6,175 nucleotides of DNA, from NCBI GenBank assembly GCA_003537495.1, contig DPSB01000329.1, positions 1 through 6,175 on the forward strand, in the 5' to 3' direction. Source of the DNA: Cytophagales bacterium. GTDB lineage: Bacteria; Bacteroidota; Bacteroidia; Cytophagales; Cyclobacteriaceae. Made by a program: the position numbers and the translations under genes. Shown one piece after another: positions 5,889 to 6,175 of the stretch. The notes beneath the pieces were generated by a model. It saw only the letters and a list, made by a program, of their open reading frames with translations. It was not told where the DNA came from and searched no databases. Each line of letters opens with the position of its first letter. Position 1 is the first letter of the stretch.

Positions 5889-6175
5889 ATGTCAGACCAA
5901 CAAAAACTTGACGAACTTCTTCAAAAACTTCAGGCTGCCGAAATGCGGCAACAACAACTGACGTTTGATCTTAAAGAACTTCGGAAACAACTACAAGCAG
6001 TTCAATCTAAAGAACAACCAGAAACAGAACCGGTTGAGCCAACGATTCCAACTGTTGTTGCTGAACCTGTGGTACTGCCCACCACTCCTACACCCAAGCC
6101 TGCTAAACCAAAAGAAAAAAATGCGTGGGAATATTTTATAGGGACTAACCTGCTTAATAAAATCGGGATTGCCGT
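5889..6175 (+). CDS. DUF2339-type predicted membrane protein, N-terminal part only
   Basis: Ninety-five codons are visible before the window ends, with no stop. Residues 1-42 are a Gln/Leu/Lys-rich heptad-like stretch (MSDQQKLDELLQKLQAAEMR and onward), probably a coiled coil. Residues 43-77 are a Pro/Glu/Lys-rich linker. Then comes WEYFIGTNLLNKIGIA (80-95), the conserved entry motif of DUF2339 proteins just before the first of many transmembrane segments. Full family members are usually several hundred residues or more with many membrane helices, so most of the gene is missing. The function of the family is unknown. The start at 5889 is the only candidate after an in-frame TAG at 5862. It runs in the same direction as the regulator, 100 bp downstream, and I see no reason to link it to hydroxyproline metabolism. 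Confidence 0.85.
   Translation, partial: MSDQQKLDELLQKLQAAEMRQQQLTFDLKELRKQLQAVQSKEQPETEPVEPTIPTVVAEPVVLPTTPTPKPAKPKEKNAWEYFIGTNLLNKIGIA

Overview
The window looks like chromosomal DNA from a Bacteroidota member, possibly of the Cytophagales type. This is inferred from three things: no Shine-Dalgarno sequence is evident before any of the six starts, the base composition is moderately AT-rich, and the intergenic hairpin repeats resemble ones I remember from that phylum. No marker gene fixes the taxonomy.

Layout. Four genes run leftward on the minus strand from 4800 to the left edge: a DapA/NAL-superfamily deaminase (4800-3904), an alpha-ketoglutaric semialdehyde dehydrogenase (3790-2333), a proline-racemase-fold 4-hydroxyproline 2-epimerase (2246-1245), and a DadA-like FAD amino-acid dehydrogenase (1177 to the edge, C-terminus cut off). 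A 130-bp divergent control region (4801-4930) separates them from a plus-strand AraC-family regulator with an N-terminal cupin domain (4931-5788). After a 100-bp gap, the N-terminal third or less of a DUF2339-type membrane protein (5889 onward) runs off the right edge.

Together the four minus-strand genes encode the full catabolic route from trans-4-hydroxy-L-proline to 2-oxoglutarate. The epimerase makes cis-4-hydroxy-D-proline, the FAD enzyme oxidises it to 1-pyrroline-4-hydroxy-2-carboxylate, the DapA-like enzyme deaminates and dehydrates that to 2-oxoglutarate semialdehyde, and the aldehyde dehydrogenase oxidises the semialdehyde to 2-oxoglutarate. The divergent AraC protein is the obvious candidate regulator. 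No hydroxyproline transporter or peptidase is seen here.

The least expected structure lies between the genes. Each of the three gaps inside the operon (67, 86 and 113 bp) is largely filled by an inverted-repeat element. The three elements differ in sequence but share a design: the arms are built from short iterated words, and the element begins at or within nine bases of the upstream gene's stop codon. The third also carries a nested 20-bp palindrome. These are not ordinary U-tailed terminators and deserve a genome-wide look.
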